64,000 bases of DNA, from assembly GCF_000210075.1 (NCBI RefSeq), contig NC_021017.1, forward strand, positions 5,827,428 to 5,891,427, in the 5' to 3' direction. The stretch comes from Bacteroides xylanisolvens XB1A (lineage in GTDB: Bacteria > Bacteroidota > Bacteroidia > Bacteroidales > Bacteroidaceae). The notes under the pieces were generated by a model that saw only the letters and a list, made by a program, of their open reading frames with translations, was not told the DNA's origin and did not search any database. This document shows positions 17,153-26,110 of the stretch, one piece after another. Made by a program: the position numbers and the translations under genes. Each line of letters opens with the position of its first letter. The stretch's first letter is position 1.

Positions 17153-17166
17153 AAACGTATACGTTT
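17153..17166. repeat. 14-bp perfect palindrome between the DUF6242-like gene and uppS
   Basis: AAACGTATACGTTT fills most of the 25-bp gap between the two genes. It could be an operator or processing signal; no function is shown. Confidence 0.5.
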
Positions 17167-18678
17167 TTATTTCTTGGCATTTGCCAAATCAAACCATAGC
17201 TGATTAAGACGACCACGCCATACCTCTGAATCATGCTCATATGTGCGTGTTTCAGTTGTGGTTGCCTTCGTACTTTCTTCTTTTTCTACCTCTTCTTTGA
17301 AACTAGCACTTCCTTTACTAAAGATAATCCATAGATTTTGAGTATCAGGATCTAGTACCATTGAATAGTTGGTTTTGCCTCTGAATTCAGGATCTACATC
17401 GGGATCTGGAGTTCCTCCTTTGCTCCAATCTCTATGGGGGAAAGAGAACTTAGCATTCGCCTTTTTCCAGAATAACCCTTGATTGGAAACATAAATAGAA
17501 CTGAAGTCTTGACCAAATATGTATACTAAGTCATTATAATATACAATAGATGGTTGAGTGTATTTAGGGCAGTATGCAACAGAGGAAGTAGTTGAGAACT
17601 CAACCCATTTGTTTCCGTCATACGCCCATACAATGGTCGTTTCTAATTTACTGTCATCAGCCAAAGTCGCAGTTTCTGTATCTCCTACTAAAAGGACTGA
17701 ATTAATATTTGTTGCAGTCGTATGTATTGTGTAGGATATGTTTTTAGTCGGAAACGTTTCTGGTACTTTTCCTCCTTCATAAGTTTCAATAGTCTCTTGT
17801 TGTTTATCATTTGTTTGATAATAGAAATAGCGTTGTTCATCTGCTCCTTTCTTTATATAACAAATTCTGCTGACATCGTTATTAGTCAATGTGGCTAGTA
17901 GCAATTCCACTCCCTTACCAAATATCGTTGATTCATTCCAATTTTCCCCATCTGCCGATTCATATACTTTACCATCACCATTGGAGGTGGCATATAACAT
18001 GGTTTTGCTTCTGTTGAATTGGAAGGCAATGATAGAAGTCGGAAGTTTATCTTCCGGTAATCCTACAGTTGCTTGTGGAGCCCCATTGCCGAAGTTAGTT
18101 AAAGAATTCTTATATACATATAACTTGTTGTTCACTACAGAGTATGTGAAAACTTCACTTCCAAAAATAATAGACTTTTGTTCTCCTGTAATTTGAATTT
18201 GGTTATTAATTTTATCCATATACTTCCATCTTAACGAATCCGGATCATAGTCATGCACATTTACTTTGATCTTGTATTCCTTAGTCTGATTAGGAGATAT
18301 ACCCGCTAATGCTTCTGTTGACCATACTTTTATAGTAAGTTCTTTCCGAAGATCGATCGAATCATTGATGTTTAAAACGGAATCGTTTCCGCTTTTGTCC
18401 TTCATCGTAACGACACCTGATGCCGTTGTTAATGTTTTGATTAAAATCTTGTCAATGATGGTATCAGCATGAACAGGAAGAGAGTCTTCGTTATAGATTT
18501 CACATGATAATTGGTCAATTGTGAATTTATAACTCCCAAGGCCTGCTGTGTCAAGTGCAAACGCATGTATAGTTGCATCCGGGCTATATTCGATGTTATT
18601 ATCGTCATCAAGACATGACGTTATAACAAATGACACCATGAAAAAACTCGCAATGAATGATAAAAACTTTATTTTCAT
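17167..18678 (-). CDS. DUF6242-like lipoprotein
   Basis: A 503-aa lipoprotein with a signal peptide and lipobox (VITSC, Cys about residue 22) followed by the acidic stretch LDDDNNIEYSPDATIHAFALDT. The N-terminal third resembles a beta-sandwich; the rest has repeated Trp/Asp motifs like those of beta-propeller repeats (YATSNGDGKVYESADGENWNES, DPDTQNLWIIFSKGS). It fits the DUF6242 family of Bacteroides, recognised from memory. Function is unknown. A -7 box TATTTTTG lies upstream on the minus strand (18707-18714) and could drive the uppS-bamA-ompH run as well. Confidence 0.65.
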   Translation of the reverse strand: MKIKFLSFIASFFMVSFVITSCLDDDNNIEYSPDATIHAFALDTAGLGSYKFTIDQLSCEIYNEDSLPVHADTIIDKILIKTLTTASGVVTMKDKSGNDSVLNINDSIDLRKELTIKVWSTEALAGISPNQTKEYKIKVNVHDYDPDSLRWKYMDKINNQIQITGEQKSIIFGSEVFTYSVVNNKLYVYKNSLTNFGNGAPQATVGLPEDKLPTSIIAFQFNRSKTMLYATSNGDGKVYESADGENWNESTIFGKGVELLLATLTNNDVSRICYIKKGADEQRYFYYQTNDKQQETIETYEGGKVPETFPTKNISYTIHTTATNINSVLLVGDTETATLADDSKLETTIVWAYDGNKWVEFSTTSSVAYCPKYTQPSIVYYNDLVYIFGQDFSSIYVSNQGLFWKKANAKFSFPHRDWSKGGTPDPDVDPEFRGKTNYSMVLDPDTQNLWIIFSKGSASFKEEVEKEESTKATTTETRTYEHDSEVWRGRLNQLWFDLANAKK

Positions 18679-18820
18679 TTGAAAGATTGTGTTTATTTAC
18701 AAGTTGCAAAAATAGAAACATTTTTTCCGATAATGAACATTACAGGTAAGTTTTATATAAAATTATAGATAATAACACTGTTTTTATCGACGTAAAACCC
18801 CCTGAATAGAACTATCTTAG

Positions 18821-19876
18821 CTATATTCGACGAACATAATGCCAAATTTGTCTTTCGAAGTGTTCTTCTATCGAATAACTAAAATTATCGTCCATTTGAG
18901 GTGCTTTAACACCGGAGTGTAACCGGCCGGGGCACTTTTCGATATAGGCTTCATCCCATAGCTCATTATCAATGAATGATTGCAGCAATTGCCTGCCTCC
19001 TTCCACCAATAATGATTGTATTTTTCGTTGATACAATGCTTCCATGATCTGTTTCAATGGGTTATGGCTAAAGTTGATGGTGATATATGTGATGTTCTTT
19101 TTTTCTGGCTGTTGCTTTTCAGTAAAGATTAATGTGGGCACGTTGCCATCGAATATTTGTAAATCATTAGGGAGGGATAGCGTGCGATCTAACACAACGC
19201 GTATCGGGTTGTGCCCATACCAGTTGCGTACCGTAAGTGCCGGATTATCCAATAAAGCAGTTCGCCTGCCTACCATAATCGCATCCGCCTCCGCTCTTTT
19301 TTTATGCACTAGCATGGAAGTAAGAGGAGAGGAGAGGACTACCGGTTTTCCGTCTGTACGTTCTATATCAATAAAGTGATCGGCTGATTCTGCCCATTTC
19401 AGTGTAATGAAAGGACGGTGAAGCATATTAAAAGTGATAAAACGGCGAATCAGCGATTTACATTCTTCCTCTAATACACCAACTGTCACTTCTCGTCCGG
19501 CATCCCGTAATTTCTGAATTCCCCGTCCGGCCACTTCTGAAAAAGGGTCTTGGCAACCGATAACAATGCGTGGAATTTGCTTCTCTATAATAAGATCGGC
19601 ACAAGGAGGCGTTTTCCCATAGTGGGAACAAGGCTCCAGACTGACATAAATCGTGGAACGTTTCAACAATGACTCATCTTTGACAGAACGGATCGCATTA
19701 ACCTCCGCATGCGCCTCGCCACAGCGAATGTGGTAACCTTCACCGATAATTCGCCCGTTACATACGATAACGGCCCCTACCATCGGGTTTGGAGATACGT
19801 TGCATAACCCATTCTTTGCAAGCTCAATGCAACGTCTCATGTATTTTTCTTCTTCCATTTTGGTGCTCTTCGCCAT
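18821..19876 (-). CDS. ribD: Riboflavin biosynthesis deaminase/reductase
   Basis: Bifunctional enzyme of riboflavin synthesis: a zinc-dependent pyrimidine deaminase joined to an NADPH-dependent reductase. The N-terminal part has HAEVNAIRSV and PCSHYGKTPPCADLI zinc ligands; the C-terminal part begins at RPFITLKWAESADHF and has VRNWYGHNPIRVVLDR and the SLLVEGGRQLLQSF glycine motif. The start at 19876 (MAKSTKMEEEKYM) avoids the prmC promoter region; a longer frame to 19942 would overlap prmC. About 351 aa with this start. Confidence 0.93.
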   Translation of the reverse strand: MAKSTKMEEEKYMRRCIELAKNGLCNVSPNPMVGAVIVCNGRIIGEGYHIRCGEAHAEVNAIRSVKDESLLKRSTIYVSLEPCSHYGKTPPCADLIIEKQIPRIVIGCQDPFSEVAGRGIQKLRDAGREVTVGVLEEECKSLIRRFITFNMLHRPFITLKWAESADHFIDIERTDGKPVVLSSPLTSMLVHKKRAEADAIMVGRRTALLDNPALTVRNWYGHNPIRVVLDRTLSLPNDLQIFDGNVPTLIFTEKQQPEKKNITYITINFSHNPLKQIMEALYQRKIQSLLVEGGRQLLQSFIDNELWDEAYIEKCPGRLHSGVKAPQMDDNFSYSIEEHFERQIWHYVRRI

Positions 19877-19884
19877 ATTATTCT

Positions 19885-19892
19885 TACTTTTG
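19885..19892 (+). promoter_or_regulatory. -7 box before prmC
   Basis: TACTTTTG at 19885-19892 matches TAnnTTTG and lies 20 bp before the prmC start codon, in the divergent gap with ribD. Confidence 0.6.
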
Positions 19893-19912
19893 CACTCCGA
19901 AATTGTGAAAAT

Positions 19913-20749
19913 ATGAATCGTATCACCGCTTACATTCGCCAATCTTTGCAGGAAATCTATCCACCGGAGGAGGTAAAAGCCCTTTCGATGCTGATTTGTT
20001 GCGACATGTTAGGTTTAGATGCGCTCGATATTTACATGGGCAAAGATATAATTTTATCCGAATGCAAACAGCGTGAATTAGAAAACATTATATTCCGTTT
20101 ACAGAAAAATGAACCTATACAGTACATTCATGGTATTGCGGAGTTTTGTGGAAGGAATTTTAAGGTTGCTTCCGGCGTACTGATTCCCCGGCCGGAGACC
20201 GCGGAGCTTGTGGAACTAATAGTAGAGGAGAATCCAAATGCTCGTCGTCTATTAGATATAGGTACGGGAAGCGGATGTATTGCAATCTCTTTGGATAAAA
20301 AACTTCCGGATGCAAAAGTAGAAGCTTGGGATATTTCCGAAGAAGCATTAGCTATTGCTCGTAAAAACAATGACGCCTTGGAAGCTCGGGTGAGATTTCT
20401 ACAAAGAGATGTTCTAGCCGATGACTGGGAAAAGATACCGTCTTTCGATGTTATTGTCAGCAATCCGCCTTATGTGACCGAAACGGAAAAGAACGAAATG
20501 GACGCTAATGTCCTTGAATGGGAACCGGGGCTGGCTCTGTTTGTTCCTGACGAGGACCCTTTACGGTTTTATAATCGTATAGCCCGTCTGGGAAGTGAAT
20601 TACTCTTGCCGGGTGGGAAACTTTATTTTGAAATCAACCAGGCCTATGGCCGGGAAACAGCACACATACTTGAAATGAACCAATATCGTGATGTTCGTGT
20701 TATAAGAGACATATTTGGAAAAGATAGAATAGTTACAGCTAACCGATGA
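19913..20749 (+). CDS. prmC: Release factor glutamine methyltransferase PrmC
   Basis: Methylates the GGQ glutamine of peptide release factors using S-adenosylmethionine. The 278-aa protein has an N-terminal helical domain, the SAM motif LLDIGTGSGCIAISLDKKL and the substrate motif VSNPPYVTETE (NPPY). GVLIPRPETAELVELI is another HemK/PrmC signature. It overlaps recX by 4 bp, so the two genes are translationally coupled. Confidence 0.96.
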   Translation: MNRITAYIRQSLQEIYPPEEVKALSMLICCDMLGLDALDIYMGKDIILSECKQRELENIIFRLQKNEPIQYIHGIAEFCGRNFKVASGVLIPRPETAELVELIVEENPNARRLLDIGTGSGCIAISLDKKLPDAKVEAWDISEEALAIARKNNDALEARVRFLQRDVLADDWEKIPSFDVIVSNPPYVTETEKNEMDANVLEWEPGLALFVPDEDPLRFYNRIARLGSELLLPGGKLYFEINQAYGRETAHILEMNQYRDVRVIRDIFGKDRIVTANR

Positions 20750-21228
20750 GTGCACAATTAACTGATGAAGAGGCTTTAAATCGCGTAGCCTCTTACTGCT
20801 CCACTGCCGAGCATTGTCGGGCAGAAATAAATGAGAAGTTACAACGTTGGGGAATTGCCTATGATACCATTGCGCGTATTCTTGACCGACTGGAATCAGA
20901 GAAGTTTATCGATGATGAACGTTTCTGCAGAGCTTTTGTGAATGACAAGTTCCGCTTTGCCAAGTGGGGGAAAATGAAAATAGCCCAAGGGCTTTATATG
21001 AAGAAGATCCCATCTGATGTGGCATGGCGTTATCTGAACGAGATTGATGAAGAAGAATACCTTTCTATTCTGCGTGACCTGCTGGCTTCCAAACGGAAAA
21101 GTATCCATGCAGCAGACGATTATGAATTGAATGGAAAGCTGAAGCGATTCGCTATGAGTCGTGGCTTTGAACTGAAAGATATTAAGCGTTGTATCGACAT
21201 TCCCGATGAAGAGGAACAAATTGACTGA
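20746..21228 (+). CDS. recX: RecX-family regulatory protein
   Basis: Small helical protein; RecX proteins elsewhere bind RecA filaments and modulate recombination. The 160-aa product has three-helix repeat signatures CRAEINEKLQRWG, RILDRLESEKFIDDERFCRAFVNDK and FAKWGKMKIAQGLYMK. It is not beside recA here but coupled to prmC by a 4-bp overlap, the usual location in Bacteroides as far as I recall. The C-terminal acidic tail (DEEEQID) is typical. Confidence 0.87.
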   Translation: MSAQLTDEEALNRVASYCSTAEHCRAEINEKLQRWGIAYDTIARILDRLESEKFIDDERFCRAFVNDKFRFAKWGKMKIAQGLYMKKIPSDVAWRYLNEIDEEEYLSILRDLLASKRKSIHAADDYELNGKLKRFAMSRGFELKDIKRCIDIPDEEEQID

Positions 21229-21270
21229 AAAAATAAACGGATTCTTCTTTTTATTCTCGTTCAATTTCTG

Positions 21271-21278
21271 TACTTTTG
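21271..21278 (+). promoter_or_regulatory. -7 box before pyrE
   Basis: TACTTTTG matches TAnnTTTG and sits 28 bp before the pyrE start codon. No strong -33 element. Confidence 0.55.
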
Positions 21279-21306
21279 CGGCAAATAATTAATAGTTAGT
21301 TTAGTT

Positions 21307-21945
21307 ATGAAAAACTTAGAGAGACTATTTGCGGAGAAACTGTTGAAGATTAAAGCTATTAAACTTCAACCCGCTAACCCTTTTACATGGGCTTCTGGAT
21401 GGAAATCCCCCTTTTACTGTGACAACCGTAAAACTCTGTCCTATCCTTCTCTTCGTAATTTTGTGAAGATTGAAATTACACGTCTGATATTGGAACGATT
21501 CGGACAGGTGGATGCGATTGCTGGTGTGGCTACAGGTGCTATCCCGCAGGGAGCTTTAGTGGCTGATGCATTGAATCTGCCGTTCGTGTATGTTCGTTCT
21601 ACCCCCAAAGATCATGGATTGGAGAACCTGATTGAAGGTGAACTTCGTCCGGGTATGAAAGTCGTAGTCGTAGAGGATTTGATTTCTACAGGTGGTAGTA
21701 GTTTGAAGGCTGTTGAAGCAATTCGTCGCGATGGTTGCGAAGTGATCGGTATGGTTGCAGCTTATACGTATGGATTCCCGGTAGCAGAAGAGGCATTCAA
21801 AAATGCGAAAGTGACTTTGGTAACGTTGACCAATTATGAAGCAGTGCTTGATGTTGCTCTTCGTACAGGTTATATTGAAAAAGAAGACATACAGACATTG
21901 AACGAATGGCGTAAAGACCCTGCTCATTGGGATGCTGGAAAATAA
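21307..21945 (+). CDS. pyrE: Orotate phosphoribosyltransferase
   Basis: Joins orotate to PRPP to give OMP in pyrimidine synthesis. The 212-aa protein has the PRPP-binding motif VVVVEDLISTGGSSLKAVEA, FTWASGWKSPFYCDNR near the N-terminus and the flexible-loop sequence YVRSTPKDHGLENLIEG. Length fits the bacterial family. It has its own promoter box and is followed by an intrinsic terminator. Confidence 0.97.
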   Translation: MKNLERLFAEKLLKIKAIKLQPANPFTWASGWKSPFYCDNRKTLSYPSLRNFVKIEITRLILERFGQVDAIAGVATGAIPQGALVADALNLPFVYVRSTPKDHGLENLIEGELRPGMKVVVVEDLISTGGSSLKAVEAIRRDGCEVIGMVAAYTYGFPVAEEAFKNAKVTLVTLTNYEAVLDVALRTGYIEKEDIQTLNEWRKDPAHWDAGK

Positions 21946-21974
21946 GATTCATTTTTTGATCAAACATATTTGGT

Positions 21975-22019
21975 AAAAAGAACTGTTCGGACAATATCTG
22001 GCCGGATTGTTCTTTTTTT
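21975..22019 (+). terminator. Terminator after pyrE
   Basis: AAAAAGAAC (21975-21983) pairs with GTTCTTTTT (22009-22017); the inner stem has a few mismatches. The T-rich right arm continues for several bases. Confidence 0.65.
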
Positions 22020-22040
22020 GTTTTATACTAATAGAAGTTT

Positions 22041-22451
22041 ATGAGTAATTTTGAGAGTAGTGTCAAGGTAATACCTTACAGCCAGGAGCGCGTATATAAT
22101 AAACTTTCGGATTTAAGTAATCTGGAAGCAGTCAAAGACCGTTTGCCAAAAGATAAGGTGCAGGATTTGAGTTTTGATTCGGACACGTTGAGTTTTAGTG
22201 TTTCCCCTATTGGACAATTGACTTTGCAAATTATAGAGCGCGATCCTTGTAAATGTATAAAGTTGGCGACAACTAACTCTCCTCTTCCTTTTAATATGTG
22301 GATTCAACTGGTTGAAACTGCAGAAGAAGAGTGTAAAGTGAAGGTAACTATCGGAATGGATCTTAATCCATTTATGAAAGCAATGGTGCAGAAACCTCTC
22401 CAGGAAGGTTTGGAGAAGATGGTTGATATGTTGGCAGTTATTGAATATTAA
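22041..22451 (+). CDS. SRPBCC-family small protein
   Basis: A 136-aa protein with the outline of a START/polyketide-cyclase (SRPBCC) fold: FESSVKVIPYSQERVYNKLSDLSN is the typical opening strand and helix, and the end is an amphipathic C-terminal helix (KPLQEGLEKMVDMLAVI). Proteins of this fold bind hydrophobic ligands. No specific function can be given. It stands 10 bp upstream of argH and is likely cotranscribed with it. Confidence 0.7.
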   Translation: MSNFESSVKVIPYSQERVYNKLSDLSNLEAVKDRLPKDKVQDLSFDSDTLSFSVSPIGQLTLQIIERDPCKCIKLATTNSPLPFNMWIQLVETAEEECKVKVTIGMDLNPFMKAMVQKPLQEGLEKMVDMLAVIEY

Positions 22452-22461
22452 ACTTTTTTTT

Positions 22462-23802
22462 ATGGCACAGAAACTTTGGGAGAAGTCCGTACAGGTAAAT
22501 AAGGATATCGAACGTTTCACGGTAGGTCGTGATCGTGAGATGGATCTTTATTTGGCCAAGCATGATGTGCTTGGTTCTATGGCTCATATTACGATGCTTG
22601 AAAGCATTGGGTTGTTGACGAAAGAAGAACTGGACCAGTTGCTGGTGGAATTGAAGAGTATTTATGCCTCGGCTGAAAAAGGCGAATTTGTGATAGAAGA
22701 CGGGGTGGAAGATGTACATTCGCAGGTAGAATTGATGTTGACCCGTCGTTTGGGTGATATCGGAAAGAAAATACATAGTGGCCGTTCCAGAAATGATCAG
22801 GTTCTGTTGGACTTGAAACTTTTTACCCGTACGCAAATAAAAGAGGTTGCCGAAGCGGTAGAACAACTATTTCATGTCTTGATCCGTCAGAGCGAACGGT
22901 ATAAAAACGTTTTGATGCCGGGATATACACACCTGCAGATTGCAATGCCTTCTTCTTTTGGCTTGTGGTTTGGTGCCTACGCCGAGAGTCTTATGGACGA
23001 TATGCTGTTTTTGCAGGCAGCATTTAAAATGTGCAATCGTAATCCATTAGGTTCAGCAGCCGGATATGGTTCGTCTTTTCCTTTGAACCGTACCATGACG
23101 ACTGACTTATTAGGTTTTGATTCAATGAATTACAATGTTGTATATGCTCAAATGGGGCGTGGAAAGATGGAACGCAATGTTGCTTTTGCATTGGCTACGA
23201 TTGCCGGGACGATTTCCAAATTAGCTTTTGACGCCTGTATGTTTAACAGTCAAAACTTCGGTTTCGTTAAGTTGCCTGATGACTGTACCACGGGGTCCAG
23301 CATTATGCCTCATAAGAAGAATCCCGATGTCTTTGAACTGACACGTGCTAAATGTAATAAACTGCAATCGCTTCCCCAACAGATCATGATGATTGCGAAT
23401 AATTTGCCTTCTGGCTATTTCCGTGATTTGCAGATTATCAAAGAAGTTTTCCTTCCTGCTTTTCAGGAACTGAAAGACTGTTTGCAGATGACAACCTATA
23501 TCATGAATGAAATAAAGGTAAATGAACATATTCTTGATGATGACAAATACCTCCTTATTTTTAGCGTGGAAGAGGTAAATCGTTTGGCACGTGAAGGTAT
23601 GCCTTTCCGTGATGCATATAAGAAGGTTGGTTTGGATATTGAAGCAGGTAAATTCTCGCATACTAAAGAAGTACACCATACTCATGAAGGTAGTATCGGC
23701 AACCTCTGTAATGCAGAAATCTCCGCATTGATGCAGCAAGTGATTGATGGATTCAACTTTTGTGGAATGGAGAAAGCGGAGAAAGCACTGCTTGGAAGAT
23801 AA
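22462..23802 (+). CDS. argH: Argininosuccinate lyase
   Basis: Last step of arginine synthesis: cleaves argininosuccinate to arginine and fumarate. From ATG 22462 (MAQKLWEKSVQV) the protein is 446 aa. It has VHSQVELMLTRRLGD, GYTHLQIAMPSSFGLW and the family signature GSSIMPHKKNPDVFEL with the mobile catalytic loop serine. A longer frame from 22423 overlaps the upstream SRPBCC gene and lacks family similarity. A terminator follows. Confidence 0.97.
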   Translation: MAQKLWEKSVQVNKDIERFTVGRDREMDLYLAKHDVLGSMAHITMLESIGLLTKEELDQLLVELKSIYASAEKGEFVIEDGVEDVHSQVELMLTRRLGDIGKKIHSGRSRNDQVLLDLKLFTRTQIKEVAEAVEQLFHVLIRQSERYKNVLMPGYTHLQIAMPSSFGLWFGAYAESLMDDMLFLQAAFKMCNRNPLGSAAGYGSSFPLNRTMTTDLLGFDSMNYNVVYAQMGRGKMERNVAFALATIAGTISKLAFDACMFNSQNFGFVKLPDDCTTGSSIMPHKKNPDVFELTRAKCNKLQSLPQQIMMIANNLPSGYFRDLQIIKEVFLPAFQELKDCLQMTTYIMNEIKVNEHILDDDKYLLIFSVEEVNRLAREGMPFRDAYKKVGLDIEAGKFSHTKEVHHTHEGSIGNLCNAEISALMQQVIDGFNFCGMEKAEKALLGR

Positions 23803-23809
23803 AATAGAC

Positions 23810-23844
23810 TTTCGGAGGATAGTTTTTTAAACTTTCCTCCGAAA
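23810..23844. terminator. Terminator after argH
   Basis: TTTCGGAGGA (23810-23819) pairs exactly with TCCTCCGAAA (23835-23844) around a 15-nt T-rich loop. Confidence 0.65.
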
Positions 23845-23847
23845 AGA

Positions 23848-23879
23848 TTTGGCAGAAACAAGTAAACTACTTATCTTTG
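23848..23879 (+). promoter_or_regulatory. Promoter of the tRNA pair
   Basis: TTTG (23848-23851) is followed after 20 bp by TATCTTTG (23872-23879), a full match to the Bacteroides consensus. The first tRNA base is 17 bp downstream. Confidence 0.8.
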
Positions 23880-23895
23880 CACCCGTTGAAAAAAC

Positions 23896-23968
23896 GCGGA
23901 AATAGCTCAGTTGGTAGAGCATAACCTTGCCAAGGTTAGGGTCGCGAGTTCGAGTCTCGTTTTCCGCT
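23896..23968 (+). tRNA. tRNA-Gly (GCC)
   Basis: A complete 73-nt cloverleaf: acceptor arms GCGGAAA (23896-23902) and TTTCCGC (23961-23967) pair fully, the D-arm has AGCTCAGTTGGTAGAGC, and the T-arm contains GTTCGAGTC. The anticodon stem TAACC/GGTTA encloses loop TTGCCAA with anticodon GCC at 23929-23931. CCA is not encoded. Confidence 0.95.
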
Positions 23969-23984
23969 CTTTCTTTGAAAGGAT

Positions 23985-24068
23985 GCTCGAATGGTGGAAT
24001 GGTAGACACGAAGGACTTAAAATCCTTTGGCCATTGCGGCTGTGCGGGTTCAAGTCCCGCTTCGAGTA
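23985..24068 (+). tRNA. tRNA-Leu (UAA)
   Basis: An 84-nt type II tRNA with a long variable arm. Acceptor arms GCTCGAA and TTCGAGT pair with one G-U at the end; the anticodon stem AAGGA/TCCTT holds loop CTTAAAA, giving anticodon TAA at 24018-24020. The T-arm has GGTTCAAGTCC. It lies 16 bp behind tRNA-Gly, in the same transcript. Confidence 0.95.
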
Positions 24069-24082
24069 CGAGTATTCTTTAT

Positions 24083-24115
24083 AAGGCTTCATGAATCATT
24101 GATTCATGAAGCCTT
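24083..24115 (+). terminator. Terminator of the tRNA pair
   Basis: AAGGCTTCATGAATCA (24083-24098) pairs with TGATTCATGAAGCCTT (24100-24115), then TTTATTTTT. It follows the tRNA-Leu end by 14 bp. Confidence 0.85.
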
Positions 24116-24349
24116 TTTATTTTTATGGGTGTATAATATACATTTTATTTATTTTCTGGAAAGCTCTATATGATAGCTGCTTGGAAGAAATAAACCAAAA
24201 AAGAGTTATAATATTTTTTTATTGTGTTATTAATCTTTTATTTTGCTTTTAGATTATGATTTAATGTATAATATTATATTGAATCATTCCTTAGACCTAA
24301 ATATATGTAATATTTGATTTAACCGCTAACACTGAAAAATACTAGAGAG

Positions 24350-24892
24350 ATGGAGAATAATGACAGGCAGATTGAATTAAAGTTTCAGAGGTTTTTCACT
24401 GTAAATTTTCCAAAGGTAAAGAACTTTGCTCAAATGCTGCTAAAATCGGAAGCGGATGCAGAAGATGTGGCTCAAGATGTTTTCTGTAAGCTCTGGTTGC
24501 AGCCTGAGTTGTGGCTGGATAATGATAAAGAACTAGACAATTATATTTTTATAATGACTAGAAATATAGTTCTGAATATCTTTAAACATCAACAAGTAGA
24601 ACAGGAATATCAGTCGGAAGTTATAGAGAAGACTCTTCTTTATGAATTAACAGAAAAGGAAGAGATCTTGAATAACGTATATTATAAGGAGATGTTGATG
24701 ATTATTCAACTCACCCTGGAGAAAATGCCGAAGCGTCGGAGGTTGATATTCGAACTTAGTCGTTTCAGGGGATTAAGTCATAAAGAAATAGCTGATAAAC
24801 TCGATGTTTCTATCCGAACAATAGAGCATCAGGTTTATTTGGCATTGATCGAATTAAAGAAGGTACTCCTCTTTTTTATTTTTTTTCTCTAA
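24350..24892 (+). CDS. ECF RNA polymerase sigma factor (Bacteroides type)
   Basis: A 180-aa sigma-70-family factor of the extracytoplasmic class. The sigma-2 region contains AEDVAQDVFCKLWLQ, and the sigma-4 helix-turn-helix is FELSRFRGLSHKEIADKLDVSIRTIEHQ. It directly precedes a FecR-type anti-sigma gene and a SusC gene with an STN domain, the standard layout by which a glycan signal at the outer membrane turns on a PUL. It therefore probably transcribes the downstream PUL 1 genes. Confidence 0.93.
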   Translation: MENNDRQIELKFQRFFTVNFPKVKNFAQMLLKSEADAEDVAQDVFCKLWLQPELWLDNDKELDNYIFIMTRNIVLNIFKHQQVEQEYQSEVIEKTLLYELTEKEEILNNVYYKEMLMIIQLTLEKMPKRRRLIFELSRFRGLSHKEIADKLDVSIRTIEHQVYLALIELKKVLLFFIFFL

Positions 24893-24962
24893 TATTTTTA
24901 AGTAGTATGTATGTAGTAGTTGTATTTAGTGTATAAAGCCCAAAAAAGAAAGAAAAAGATTC

Positions 24963-25949
24963 ATGAAAAATTATATTCAACAACTCGTAGAATTATTCGG
25001 CCATAATAGCTATTCAGCCGGAACACAGAAGAAAGTGCAACAGTGGTTGGCTGATGAGGAGCATGTTGATGAAAAGAGTGAGGCTCTTCGTGAGCTTTGG
25101 AAACAAGCAGGAGAACAGAAAGTGCCTGATGGCATGCAACAATCAATACAACGAATGCGGCAGAATCTGGGAATGCAGTCTATCACTTCACGTAGAAATT
25201 ACCAGTTGCTTATATGGAGAGCTGCAGCTATTTTCTTGTTAGCAGTCTCATCCGTTTCTATTTATTTGATGTTGGAAAAGGAACGGCCGGAAAAAGATTT
25301 AGTTGAATGCTATATACCGACAGCGGAAATTCGTGAACTTACATTACCGGATGGTACAAATGTCATGCTGAATTCGAAGAGTATACTACTATATCCGGAA
25401 AAATTTACAGGAGAGACTAGAAGTGTATATTTGATTGGTGAGGCCAACTTTAAAGTGAAACCGGATAAGAAGCATCCTTTCATTGTAAAGGCCAGTGATT
25501 ATCAAGTTACTGCTTTAGGTACTGAATTTAATGTAAATGCTTATCCGGAAAATAGCGAACTGATGGCTACTTTGCTGGAAGGTAGTGTGAAAGTTGAATT
25601 CAATAACTTGCTGTCCAATATTATTTTAAAGCCTAATGAACAGTTGGTATATGACAAACATACGAAAGCGCACAATCTGCGGATGCCTGAGATAGATGAT
25701 GTGACGGCATGGCAACGTGGGGAATTGGTTTTTAGTAATATGTATCTGGAGGATATTTTTACAAGTCTTGAACGCAAATTTCCTTATGCTTTTGTATATA
25801 GCCTTCATAGCTTGAAAAAGAATACATATAGTTTCCGCTTCTCCAAACAGGCGAATCTGGAGGAAGTTATGAAGATTATATCGCAAGTTGTAGGAAATGT
25901 AAACTATGTTATCAAGGGAAATAAGTGCTATGTAACTAGTAAAGAATAA
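24963..25949 (+). CDS. FecR-family anti-sigma factor
   Basis: A 328-aa inner-membrane protein. The cytoplasmic N-terminal part (residues 1-80) should hold the ECF sigma factor; one membrane helix spans about 82-104; a periplasmic FecR domain follows (LTLPDGTNVMLNSKSILLYPEKF and LGTEFNVNAYPENSELMATLLEGSVKV) and the C-terminal DUF4974-type part ends near CYVTSKE. It should receive the signal from the STN domain of the next-encoded SusC. Gap to the sigma gene is 70 bp. Confidence 0.93.
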   Translation: MKNYIQQLVELFGHNSYSAGTQKKVQQWLADEEHVDEKSEALRELWKQAGEQKVPDGMQQSIQRMRQNLGMQSITSRRNYQLLIWRAAAIFLLAVSSVSIYLMLEKERPEKDLVECYIPTAEIRELTLPDGTNVMLNSKSILLYPEKFTGETRSVYLIGEANFKVKPDKKHPFIVKASDYQVTALGTEFNVNAYPENSELMATLLEGSVKVEFNNLLSNIILKPNEQLVYDKHTKAHNLRMPEIDDVTAWQRGELVFSNMYLEDIFTSLERKFPYAFVYSLHSLKKNTYSFRFSKQANLEEVMKIISQVVGNVNYVIKGNKCYVTSKE

Positions 25950-25995
25950 ATATATTGTAGAACCTTTTAAATTTAATACGTAATGCAAAAAAATA

Positions 25996-26022
25996 CCCGG
26001 AAGGAATGGCCGTTCCTCCCGG
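25996..26022 (+). promoter_or_regulatory. Hairpin between the anti-sigma and susC genes
   Basis: CCGGAAGGAA pairs with TTCCTCCCGG (one mismatch) about 90 bp before the susC start. It lacks a T-run, so it could be an attenuator, a processing site or an mRNA-stability element separating regulator from transporter expression. Confidence 0.4.
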
Positions 26023-26110
26023 ATATGAAATCAATCTCTTTTAATATTAGCGTAATATTGACGCTATTCTGAATGATCCTAGAATAATAACCAATTAACT
26101 AATACTAAAG

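Noticed and set aside
19877..19942. Longer ribD start at 19942
   Set aside because: It would overlap the prmC start and its promoter, and the added residues have no family similarity; ATG 19876 or 19858 is better.
22423..22461. Longer argH start at 22423
   Set aside because: It overlaps the upstream SRPBCC gene; the family sequence begins at MAQKLWEKSVQ from 22462.
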